A stretch of 10,646 nucleotides of DNA from an uncultured Chromatiaceae bacterium (GTDB taxonomy: Bacteria; Pseudomonadota; Gammaproteobacteria; Enterobacterales; Alteromonadaceae), in contig CAMLNG010000087.1 of assembly GCA_946481195.1 (NCBI GenBank), positions 1-10,646 on the forward strand, written 5' to 3'. Position 1 is the first letter of the stretch. Each line of letters opens with the position of its first letter. The notes under the pieces were generated by a model. The model had not been told where the DNA came from, ran no database searches, and was given only the letters and a program-made list of their open reading frames with translations. Position numbers and translations under genes: made by a program. This document shows, piece after piece, positions 1 through 6,497 of the stretch.

Positions 1-335
1 CCGGTTTTTATTTATTAAAGGACGGACAACTGGTTCTTGGTCCATTCCAGGGAAAGCCTGCCTGTGTCCGCATTGACATTGGCAAAGGCGTCTGTGGCAC
101 TGCAGTTGCCAGCGGCGAAGTACAATTGGTCAAAGATGTGCACGAATTCCCAGGCCACATAGCCTGTGATGCTGCCAGTAATTCAGAAATAGTCTTTCCG
201 CTGCGTGTACATGGCGAAATTATTGGTGTGCTGGATATTGATAGTCCGTCACTGGCACGCTTTGACGAAGCTGACCAACAGGGGCTGGCAAATGTCGTCA
301 GGGCATTAGAACAACGTTTGGAACAAACCTTATGA
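1..335 (+). CDS. msrC: Free methionine-(R)-sulfoxide reductase (GAF domain), 3' part only
   Basis: This is the C-terminal 110 residues of a GAF-fold enzyme that reduces free methionine-(R)-sulfoxide to methionine in the cytosol; the 5' end lies left of the window and the reading frame enters at base 3. The visible part carries the family signatures in order: LGPFQGKPAC, then GKGVCGTA, then DVHEFPGHIACD followed by SEIVFPL and GVLDIDS. The three cysteines (in KPAC, GVCG and HIACD) correspond to the redox-active cysteines of the E. coli YebR/MsrC family, so the enzyme should be active. A TTG at 126 could be mistaken for a start, but the conserved sequence continues upstream of it in frame, so it is internal. 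The stop codon overlaps the next start as ATGA, suggesting translational coupling. In E. coli msrC also lies next to proQ and prc (recalled, not searched). Confidence 0.93.
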   Translation, partial: GFYLLKDGQLVLGPFQGKPACVRIDIGKGVCGTAVASGEVQLVKDVHEFPGHIACDAASNSEIVFPLRVHGEIIGVLDIDSPSLARFDEADQQGLANVVRALEQRLEQTL

Positions 336-682
336 AAGACTGGTTATCCGTCCAGGATTATTTATTCGATGTCCGGGATGTCGGTGACTGGGAAGGCGAA
401 GAAGAACTGGTCGCTGACCGCATTAACGCGATTTATCATGCGGTCTGGCCAACAATCCCGGAAGATGCCAGTGTCGCGTTAATCGACCGGCTGATGCGGG
501 ATATCTGGGATCAGCTGCGCGGCAGCGAAGTAATGATCGAAGCAGATGAAGACGAACTGGTCGACTGGGCGCTTGCGCATAGTCGCCAGTTTATAGAACA
601 ACAGGGCGCGCTATCTGACGACGAAGATGATGAAGACGCAGATGACGACGCCGAAGATGTCATTGATGAAGAAGAGTATTAA
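332..682 (+). CDS. Hypothetical acidic protein, 116 aa, between msrC and proQ
   Basis: I do not recognise this protein. Residues 1-93 look like a compact, mostly helical domain with several tryptophans (KDWL, GDWEGE, AVWPTIPED, RDIWDQL, VDWALAHS). The last ~23 residues are almost all Asp and Glu, ending in EEEY. There is no signal peptide and no membrane segment, so it should be cytosolic, with a strongly negative overall charge. The start ATG at 332 overlaps the msrC stop by 4 bases and proQ begins 3 bases after its stop, so it sits tightly inside the msrC-proQ-prc operon and is very likely a real, co-translated gene. The Glu-rich 3' end also supplies the purine-rich ribosome binding site for proQ. 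A link to ProQ, a basic RNA-binding protein, is suggested only by position and opposite charge. No function is assigned. Confidence 0.85.
   Translation: MKDWLSVQDYLFDVRDVGDWEGEEELVADRINAIYHAVWPTIPEDASVALIDRLMRDIWDQLRGSEVMIEADEDELVDWALAHSRQFIEQQGALSDDEDDEDADDDAEDVIDEEEY
668..676 (+). promoter_or_regulatory. Ribosome binding site of proQ inside the upstream gene
   Basis: The purine run GAAGAAGAG ends 9 bases before the proQ ATG at 686 and lies within the last codons of the acidic protein gene. The Glu codons of the acidic tail therefore double as the proQ ribosome binding site. Translation of the upstream gene passes through this site, which fits coupled expression of the two proteins. Confidence 0.5.
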
Positions 683-685
683 ACC

Positions 686-1405
686 ATGACCAGTCAAGTT
701 GAAGCCCAAGTCAAACCGCACAATGTTAAAGAAGTTGTGGCGCTCCTGGCCGAACAATTTCCATTGTGTTTTAGTCTGACTGGTCCGGCAAAGCCGCTGA
801 AAGTCGGTATTTTTCAGGATCTTGCAGAAAAACTGCAGGAAAATCCGTTAATCAGTAAAACTATGTTACGTCAGGCGCTGCGGGTGTACACCAGTAGCTG
901 GCGTTATCTGGAAGCCGTGAAGGAAGGCGCATTCCGCGTTGACCTGGAAGGCGTTGATGGCGCTGTGATTGATGCCTCTCAGGCAGAACATGCTGCGGCG
1001 ACGCTGGCCGAGAGTAAAGCCAAGGCGCAGGAGGCCCGCAAAGCCCGCCAACAGGCTGAACGTGCCAAAGCGAAAGCAGCTGCTGCCGGAGATTCGGCCA
1101 ATCAGTCCGACGCTCCGAAAGCTGTAAAACCTGCTTACAAAAAACCGGAACATAAACCAAACAACAGAGCAGCGAAAGCCGCTACGCTGAAATCTAAACC
1201 TGCTGCTGAGCCGTTAAAAGCTGCGCCGGTTGAACTCAAAGCCGTCGAAGATGGTCAGTTAGTGGTAGGTGGCAAGGTGTTGGTCAAATTTGGTGCCAGC
1301 CCAATAGCTGCGACTGTGGTTGAGCTTGCCAAACAAGATGTTGTGGTGCAGCTGGCCTCAGGCATGATTGTTAAAACCCAGCGTGGAAGTCTATTTCAGG
1401 CCTAA
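686..1405 (+). CDS. proQ: RNA chaperone ProQ
   Basis: ProQ is a cytosolic RNA-binding protein that stabilises small RNAs and mRNA 3' ends by binding structured RNA. The 239-residue product has the full family layout. An N-terminal FinO/ProQ domain spans about residues 10-118, with LLAEQFPLCFSL, PLKVGIFQDLAEKL and the stretch from SKTMLRQAL through YTSSWRYLEAV. A Lys/Ala-rich charged linker covers about 119-190 and is probably helical or disordered. A C-terminal Tudor/SH3-like domain covers about 191-239, starting at VVGGKVLVKFG and ending in TQRGSLFQA. Length is close to the E. coli protein (about 232 aa). It starts 3 bases after the acidic gene and ends 15 bases before prc, so it is an internal operon gene. 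In E. coli proQ is likewise followed by prc, and ProQ was first linked to ProP osmoregulation. Nothing in the domain looks broken. Confidence 0.96.
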   Translation: MTSQVEAQVKPHNVKEVVALLAEQFPLCFSLTGPAKPLKVGIFQDLAEKLQENPLISKTMLRQALRVYTSSWRYLEAVKEGAFRVDLEGVDGAVIDASQAEHAAATLAESKAKAQEARKARQQAERAKAKAAAAGDSANQSDAPKAVKPAYKKPEHKPNNRAAKAATLKSKPAAEPLKAAPVELKAVEDGQLVVGGKVLVKFGASPIAATVVELAKQDVVVQLASGMIVKTQRGSLFQA

Positions 1406-1420
1406 TTCAAAGAGTGTCCG

Positions 1421-3445
1421 ATGAGAAAATTATCAGGTATTGCCGCAGGTTTGTTTTTGGCGTTTTGTGGCGCCACTATTGCAGCACCGGTCGCTGAAAA
1501 AGTAACGCTACCGGAACTGACCCAGCTAGATCAGCATTTTACTGCCAGTAAACGCATTGCGGCTATTTTGACCCGCGGTCATTATTTACCGGTCCAGATC
1601 GACGACAAATTGTCGGCCAAAGTGTATGACCAGTATCTGGACAGCCTGGATTATTTTCACAACGTGATGCTCAAGTCGGATGTTGCCGCCTTTGAACAAT
1701 ACAAGTTTCAGTTTGACGATGCCATCGCCAAAGGTCAGTTCGATTTTGCTTATCAGATGTTTAATCTGAGCCTGCAACGTCGTGCTGAGCGTTTTGATTA
1801 CGCCTTGTCACTGCTGGATAAAGGCTTTGATTTTAACGCCAATGATGCCTACGAATATGAGCGTGAAGATGCACCCTGGCCGGAAAGTCAGGCGCAGCTG
1901 GATGAGTTATGGCGTCAGCGCGTTAAATTTGACGCATTAAACCTGAAACTTGCCGGCAAAAAACCGGAAGAAATTAAAGATATTCTGACCAAACGTTACA
2001 AGTCAGCGAAAAAACGCTTGGCGCAAACAGAAAGCGAAGACGTCTTTCAGTTAGTGATGAACTCATACGCCCGTTCCATTGAGGCGCACACTTATTATTT
2101 ATCACCACGCAATACCGATCGCTTCCAGCAGGAAATGAACCTGTCGCTCGAAGGTATAGGTGCTGTTCTGCAAGCTGATGATGATTACACTGTTATTTCC
2201 AGCCTGGTCCCCGGTGGCCCGGCAGATCTGACGAAAAAGCTGAAGCCAAAAGACAAGATTGTTGGCGTCGCCCAGGGCAGCGATGATTTTGTTGATATTG
2301 TCGGCTGGCGTCTGGACGATGTTGTTGACTTGATTAAAGGGCCCAAAGGTTCAAAAGTACGGCTGCAGGTACTGGCCGCCAGCGGTAGTGCCGGCGCAAC
2401 TCCGCAGTTGATTGAAATTGTTCGCGATAAAATCCGGCTGGAAGACCGTGCTGCCAAAGGCGAAGTGTTTAAATCGCAATTACATCAGACTGATAAAAAA
2501 GTCGGTGTGATTAATATCCCGAGCTTTTACAACAATCTGACCGACGATGTCCGGAAAGAAATCACGAAACTGAAAGCTGAAAAAATTGATGCTTTAGTCA
2601 TCGATTTACGTGGAAATGGTGGTGGTTCGCTGCCAGAAGCTATTTCTCTCAGTGGTTTGTTTTTTGACCGTGGACCAGTAGTACAAATTCGTGAAGGCAA
2701 CGGCCGTATCACCCAGAATGATGATACCGACGGTTCCACCTTGTACGACGGTCCGATGACCGTATTAGTTGACCGCTACAGCGCGTCAGCGTCTGAGATT
2801 TTCGCTGCAGCAATGCAGGATTATGGCCGGGCCCTGGTCGTTGGTGAACACACCTTTGGTAAAGGCACTGTGCAGCAGCACCGGGGGTTAGGCCGGATTT
2901 ACGATACTTTTGATGCAGAACTTGGTGGTCTGAACTACACCATCGCCAAATTCTACCGGATTAATGGTGGCAGCACACAGCACAAAGGTGTAGTGCCTGA
3001 TATTACTTATCCAACTCCCATCAATCCTGACGAGTGGGGTGAGAGTAAAGAAGAAAACGCCTTGCCTTGGGATTCGATAGCACCGGCCAGTTATACCAGC
3101 TCGCCTGATATCAAAGTAGCGTTGCCACAGTTACAGGCCAAGCATCAGAAACGCATCGCCGAAGAGGTTGAATTTAAATATCTCAATGACGATATCGCGC
3201 TGTACAACCAGGAAAAAGACAAGAAGACAGTGTCTTTAAATGAGAAAGAGCGTCTGGCGAAAAAAGACAGTGAAACAGCCCGTGAACTGAAACGGTTGAA
3301 CGAGCGTCTGGCTCGCTTGAAGCTGCCAGCAGTGAAAACCGTTGAAGACGCACCTGAAGTGCTGGAAAAGCTAGATCCGCTGCTCGAAGAAACTGTGTTA
3401 ATCACACAGGATTTAGTGATGAGCAGTAAGATCGCCAAGAAATAA
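1421..3445 (+). CDS. prc: Tail-specific periplasmic protease Prc (Tsp), family S41
   Basis: Prc degrades periplasmic proteins with non-polar C termini, including ssrA-tagged proteins, and in E. coli processes PBP3 and trims the hydrolase MepS with the adaptor NlpI. The 674-residue product (E. coli about 682) begins with a signal peptide (MRKLSG then a hydrophobic core, cleavage near ATIAA-PVA, about residue 22). A helical N-terminal region follows, then a PDZ domain at about 240-335 that contains LVPGGPAD, and the S41 protease core at about 345-560. The substrate-binding loop DLRGNGGGS is present. The catalytic serine is S456 in YSASASEIF and the general base lysine is K481 in TFGKGTV, the 25-residue spacing known from E. 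coli. A Lys/Glu-rich C-terminal domain (DUF3340 type) follows. An AAAGAG ribosome binding site lies 6 bases before the ATG. A strong terminator closes the gene. Confidence 0.97.
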   Translation: MRKLSGIAAGLFLAFCGATIAAPVAEKVTLPELTQLDQHFTASKRIAAILTRGHYLPVQIDDKLSAKVYDQYLDSLDYFHNVMLKSDVAAFEQYKFQFDDAIAKGQFDFAYQMFNLSLQRRAERFDYALSLLDKGFDFNANDAYEYEREDAPWPESQAQLDELWRQRVKFDALNLKLAGKKPEEIKDILTKRYKSAKKRLAQTESEDVFQLVMNSYARSIEAHTYYLSPRNTDRFQQEMNLSLEGIGAVLQADDDYTVISSLVPGGPADLTKKLKPKDKIVGVAQGSDDFVDIVGWRLDDVVDLIKGPKGSKVRLQVLAASGSAGATPQLIEIVRDKIRLEDRAAKGEVFKSQLHQTDKKVGVINIPSFYNNLTDDVRKEITKLKAEKIDALVIDLRGNGGGSLPEAISLSGLFFDRGPVVQIREGNGRITQNDDTDGSTLYDGPMTVLVDRYSASASEIFAAAMQDYGRALVVGEHTFGKGTVQQHRGLGRIYDTFDAELGGLNYTIAKFYRINGGSTQHKGVVPDITYPTPINPDEWGESKEENALPWDSIAPASYTSSPDIKVALPQLQAKHQKRIAEEVEFKYLNDDIALYNQEKDKKTVSLNEKERLAKKDSETARELKRLNERLARLKLPAVKTVEDAPEVLEKLDPLLEETVLITQDLVMSSKIAKK

Positions 3446-3467
3446 TCGTTTCCCTGTATAACTTCCG

Positions 3468-3501
3468 AACAAAGGACTGCCTGCAGTCCTTTGTTTTATT
3501 T
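3468..3501 (+). terminator. Rho-independent terminator after prc
   Basis: A perfect 12-bp stem, AACAAAGGACTG (3468-3479) with CAGTCCTTTGTT (3484-3495), closes on a 4-base loop and runs into the T-rich tail TTTTATTT. It lies 22 bases after the prc stop and should end the msrC-proQ-prc transcript. It stops only 23 bases before the next start codon. Confidence 0.9.
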
Positions 3502-3524
3502 GCAACTTTGTAAAAGAGTATCTT

Positions 3525-4904
3525 ATGACGACTGCTACAGCTGCCGTCCATCAGCAATGGTCCAGCCGGCTGATGTTTATCATCGCAGCAACAGGTGCTG
3601 CTGTTGGCCTTGGTAATATCTGGAAATTTCCATACATCATGGGGCAAAACGGTGGCGGTGCTTTCATGCTGATGTACCTGCTTTGCATATTGCTGATTGG
3701 TATTCCGGTGTTGATGGCTGAAGTCATGATAGGACGGCGTGGCCGGCAAAGCCCCGGTTTGTCGGTCAAAGCGCTGGCCATTGAAGCTAAAGTCAATCCA
3801 CTGTGGCAAATCGCCGGCTGGATGGGGCTGGTGGGCGGCTTTTTAATCCTGTCGTTTTATTCGGTGATTGCAGGCTGGGCCTTTGCTTATGTCGGTAAGG
3901 CGGCACAACACAGTTTTCAGGGCCTAGCAGCCAGTCAGATAGGTGCACTATTTGGCCAGTTTTCCGCCGATCTGCCGAGTCTGTTGTTGTGGACGACTGT
4001 GGTCATAGTGCTTACCTGTGCCGTGGTTGCGAGGGGCGTGAAACAGGGGCTGGAACGGGTGATCCGGTGGATGATGCCGGCTTTATATCTGTTATTGATT
4101 GGTTTGGCGATTTATGCCGGCGTCACAGGTGATTTCAGCCAGGCGCTGACTTTTATGTTCGCCCCGGATTTTAGCAAGTTATCTGTTGCCGGCATGCTGA
4201 TGGCCCTTGGTCATGCGTTTTTCACCTTGAGCCTGGCGTCTGGAGTCATGATCACTTATGGCGCCTATATGCCGGGTAAAGTCTCGATCGCCAGAACGTC
4301 TATCTGGATTGCGTTGGCAGACACCTCTGTTGCACTGATCGCTGCTATGGTGATTTATCCAATTGTGTTTTCGCAGCAGTTGGATGCAGGTCAAGGCCCT
4401 GGGCTTATTTTTGTCACATTGCCGGTCGCTTTTGGTCAGATGCCGGGTGGTCAGATTGTCGGCACTTTGTTCTTCACTATGTTGGTGTTTGCTGCTTTTA
4501 CCTCAACTATTGCGATGATTGAATCAGTGGTGGCCTGGCTGACTCAGTCCAAAGGTTTCACCCGGCTGCAGGCTTGTGTGTTTTCCGGTGTAGTGCTGTG
4601 GTTACTAAGCTTGCTGACCGTGTTTAGTTTTGCCGGCGCAGAGTGGACGAAGTGGCATTTTGTGTTTGTCGGCAAAGAAGTGCACAACCTGTTCGAAATC
4701 ATTGACCATCTGACCTCTGACATTATGTTGCCACTCGGTGGATTGGCGATTGCGGTTTTTGCCGGTTGGAAAATCCGGCAAAATGCCAGCCGTGAAGAGT
4801 TGAATACCTCGCCGGTTGCTTATAGTATCTGGCTGTTCTGTATCCGCTGGTTCACCCCAGTTGCAATCCTCGCCGTGTTTCTGAACCTGACCGGTGTACT
4901 CTGA
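3525..4904 (+). CDS. Sodium-dependent amino-acid transporter, NSS/SNF family
   Basis: This inner-membrane protein of the neurotransmitter:sodium symporter family (LeuT fold) is predicted to import an amino acid with Na+. The 459 residues show about 11 hydrophobic segments, the MhsT/TnaT-like bacterial layout rather than the 12 of LeuT. TM1 carries AAVGLGNIWKFPY (N31 matches the LeuT Na1 ligand N27), followed by NGGGAF leading TM2. The unwound TM6 reads GHAFFTLSLASGVMITYG. TM8 carries AAFTST (A323, T326, S327), matching the LeuT Na2 ligands A351, T354 and S355, so sodium coupling looks intact. The LeuT gate arginine R30 is Lys here (K34), a substitution I recall as common in bacterial relatives. 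Substrate cannot be read from sequence; hydrophobic or aromatic amino acids are typical of this subgroup. An AAAGAG ribosome binding site precedes ATG 3525. nhaC follows within 54 bp. Confidence 0.94.
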   Translation: MTTATAAVHQQWSSRLMFIIAATGAAVGLGNIWKFPYIMGQNGGGAFMLMYLLCILLIGIPVLMAEVMIGRRGRQSPGLSVKALAIEAKVNPLWQIAGWMGLVGGFLILSFYSVIAGWAFAYVGKAAQHSFQGLAASQIGALFGQFSADLPSLLLWTTVVIVLTCAVVARGVKQGLERVIRWMMPALYLLLIGLAIYAGVTGDFSQALTFMFAPDFSKLSVAGMLMALGHAFFTLSLASGVMITYGAYMPGKVSIARTSIWIALADTSVALIAAMVIYPIVFSQQLDAGQGPGLIFVTLPVAFGQMPGGQIVGTLFFTMLVFAAFTSTIAMIESVVAWLTQSKGFTRLQACVFSGVVLWLLSLLTVFSFAGAEWTKWHFVFVGKEVHNLFEIIDHLTSDIMLPLGGLAIAVFAGWKIRQNASREELNTSPVAYSIWLFCIRWFTPVAILAVFLNLTGVL

Positions 4905-4915
4905 TAAAAATGAAA

Positions 4916-4932
4916 GGCCCGCCAGATGGGCC
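4916..4932 (+). other. Small GC-only hairpin between the NSS transporter gene and nhaC
   Basis: GGCCC (4916-4920) and GGGCC (4928-4932) can form a 5-bp all-GC stem with a 7-base loop. It is followed by an A-rich rather than T-rich stretch, so it is not a terminator for the plus strand. In the mRNA it would enclose the possible start codon ATG at 4926, one reason to prefer the start at 4959 for the next gene. Confidence 0.45.
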
Positions 4933-4958
4933 GAATAAAACAAAAAAAAGAGCAAATA

Positions 4959-6443
4959 ATGACAACATCTAAGACCACCAAAGCTCCGAGCATGCTGGAC
5001 GCCTTGCTACCGCTGGGCGTACTGATTTTCCTGTTAAGTTTATCGGTTTATCTGTACGGCAGTGACTCGTCGTTTGGGCCCAATCAAATGGCGTTATTTG
5101 TCGCCGCCGGTATCGCAGTGCTGATTGGCCTGAAAAACGGTTTTGGCTGGGAAGAAATGGAACAGGCGATGATCCGTGGCATCGCATTGTCGCTTGGCGC
5201 TGTGTTAATTCTGTTTTCCGTCGGTGCCTTAATTGGCACCTGGTTGTTATCCGGCACTGTACCGGCGCTGATTTACTATGGTCTGCAGGTATTAAACCCG
5301 AGCTGGTTTTACGCGGCGACCTGTGTACTTTGCGCTATTGTTGCGCTTGGTATTGGCAGCTCCTGGACCACAGCAGCGACCGTTGGTGTTGCACTGATTG
5401 GGGTGGCGATGGGCCTTGGCCTGTCGCCGGTGATTACCGCAGGGGCTATCGTCTCAGGTGCTTATTTCGGTGACAAAATCTCACCATTATCCGACACCAC
5501 CAACCTGGCACCTGCAGTAGCGGGTTCTGATTTGTTCTCGCATATTCGTCATATGTTATGGACCACTATCCCAAGTTTGCTGTTGGCTATTTTGCTGTTT
5601 GTCCTGATAGGTTTTAATGCCGACGGTGTAGCGAATGTAGAAAAAATTGAACAAATCAGCCGCGACCTGCAGCAACATTTCGATATTTCCCCGCTGCATC
5701 TGGTGCCGATGTTAATTTTACTGGTGATGGCGGTGAAAAAAGTGCCGGCCTTCCCAACAGTGTTTATCGGTGCTTTGCTTGGTGGTTTATGGGCAGTGTT
5801 GTTTCAGCAGCCACTGATTGAAAAAATGACGGATCAGTCTTATCCCGTAGTGCTTGGTCAGTTAAAAGTAGTTTGGACCACCTTACACAGCGGTTTTGTC
5901 ATCGAAACCGGTAACGCTGAGCTGGATAAATTATTGAGCGGTGGCGGCATGGCGAAAATGATGAACACGGTGTGGCTTATCATGTCGGCGATGGTGTTTG
6001 GCTCAGTGCTCGAACATACCGGTTTACTGCGACGTTTTGTCCAGGCCATTCTGCGCCGCGCGCACAGCACCGGGTCGTTAATTACCAGCACTATTCTCAC
6101 CTGCATTGCCACCAATATTCTGGCTGCTGACCAATACATGGCGATTGTAATGCCAGGGCGGATGTACAAAGAAGAGTTTGAAAAGCGCGGTCTGGCACCG
6201 GTTAATCTGTCCCGGACTCTGGAAGACGGCGGCACTATTACCAGTGCGCTGATCCCATGGAACACCTGTGGCGCCTATATGCACGGTGTGTTGGGCGTCA
6301 GTCCGCTGGATTATATGTTTTATGCCTTCTTTAATCTGATAAATCCGCTGCTGGCGATTGTCTATGCTTATCTGGGTATTAAAATTTTGCGCCTGACGCC
6401 GCCGGACACATTAAGGCCCGTAGTGGAGCGTCCTGTCGCGTGA
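4959..6443 (+). CDS. nhaC: Na+/H+ antiporter, NhaC family
   Basis: NhaC antiporters are inner-membrane proteins that expel Na+ in exchange for H+. The 494-residue product is almost wholly hydrophobic, with roughly 11-12 membrane segments from residue 16 onward. The family signature GDKISPLSDTTNLAPAVAGSD begins at about residue 171, followed by HIRHMLWTTIPS. Later conserved parts include the GGGMAKMMNTVW stretch, ILAADQYMAIVMPGRMY, and the C-terminal LEDGGTITSALIPWNTCGAYM. I chose ATG 4959 because AAGAG sits 6 bases upstream. An in-frame ATG at 4926 would add 11 charged residues, but it falls within a GC hairpin. The gene lies 54 bp after a Na+-driven amino-acid transporter with no terminator between, so the two are probably co-transcribed and may cycle sodium together. 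Some relatives exchange malate and lactate (MleN-like), so the true substrate is not certain. Confidence 0.93.
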   Translation: MTTSKTTKAPSMLDALLPLGVLIFLLSLSVYLYGSDSSFGPNQMALFVAAGIAVLIGLKNGFGWEEMEQAMIRGIALSLGAVLILFSVGALIGTWLLSGTVPALIYYGLQVLNPSWFYAATCVLCAIVALGIGSSWTTAATVGVALIGVAMGLGLSPVITAGAIVSGAYFGDKISPLSDTTNLAPAVAGSDLFSHIRHMLWTTIPSLLLAILLFVLIGFNADGVANVEKIEQISRDLQQHFDISPLHLVPMLILLVMAVKKVPAFPTVFIGALLGGLWAVLFQQPLIEKMTDQSYPVVLGQLKVVWTTLHSGFVIETGNAELDKLLSGGGMAKMMNTVWLIMSAMVFGSVLEHTGLLRRFVQAILRRAHSTGSLITSTILTCIATNILAADQYMAIVMPGRMYKEEFEKRGLAPVNLSRTLEDGGTITSALIPWNTCGAYMHGVLGVSPLDYMFYAFFNLINPLLAIVYAYLGIKILRLTPPDTLRPVVERPVA

Positions 6444-6449
6444 TTTAAT

Positions 6450-6475
6450 AAGCCTGTAATTTTACAGGCTTTTTT
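6450..6475 (+). terminator. Rho-independent terminator after nhaC
   Basis: A 9-bp stem, AAGCCTGTA (6450-6458) with TACAGGCTT (6463-6471), closes on a 4-base loop ATTT and ends in a run of six T (6470-6475). It begins 6 bases after the nhaC stop, so it should end the transporter operon. It leaves only 22 bases before the pepN start. Confidence 0.88.
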
Positions 6476-6485
6476 CTGCCGTATT

Positions 6486-6491
6486 AAGGAG
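6486..6491 (+). promoter_or_regulatory. Strong Shine-Dalgarno of pepN
   Basis: AAGGAG, a near-consensus ribosome binding site, lies 6 bases before ATG 6498 and fixes the pepN start. It comes 10 bases after the preceding terminator's T run. Confidence 0.8.
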
Positions 6492-6497
6492 TGATCG

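Noticed and set aside
126..335. A short gene starting at TTG 126
   Set aside because: Conserved MsrC sequence, including two catalytic cysteines, continues upstream in the same frame to the window edge, so 126 is an internal codon.
861..1160. Minus-strand open frames across proQ
   Set aside because: They overlap a clear proQ coding sequence and show no recognisable protein features.
3827..3834. E. coli Chi octamer GCTGGTGG
   Set aside because: A single copy within a transporter gene is expected by chance, and the Chi sequence of this organism is not known.
4910..4972. A 20-residue reading frame between the NSS transporter and nhaC, considered as a small transporter subunit or leader peptide
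   Set aside because: It is very short, Lys/Asn-rich, not hydrophobic as a MetS-like subunit would be, and has no ribosome binding site of its own.
6461..6487. Promoter TTTACA / TATTAA for pepN
   Set aside because: The spacer is only 15 bp and the start would fall within or after the Shine-Dalgarno, leaving no usable leader.
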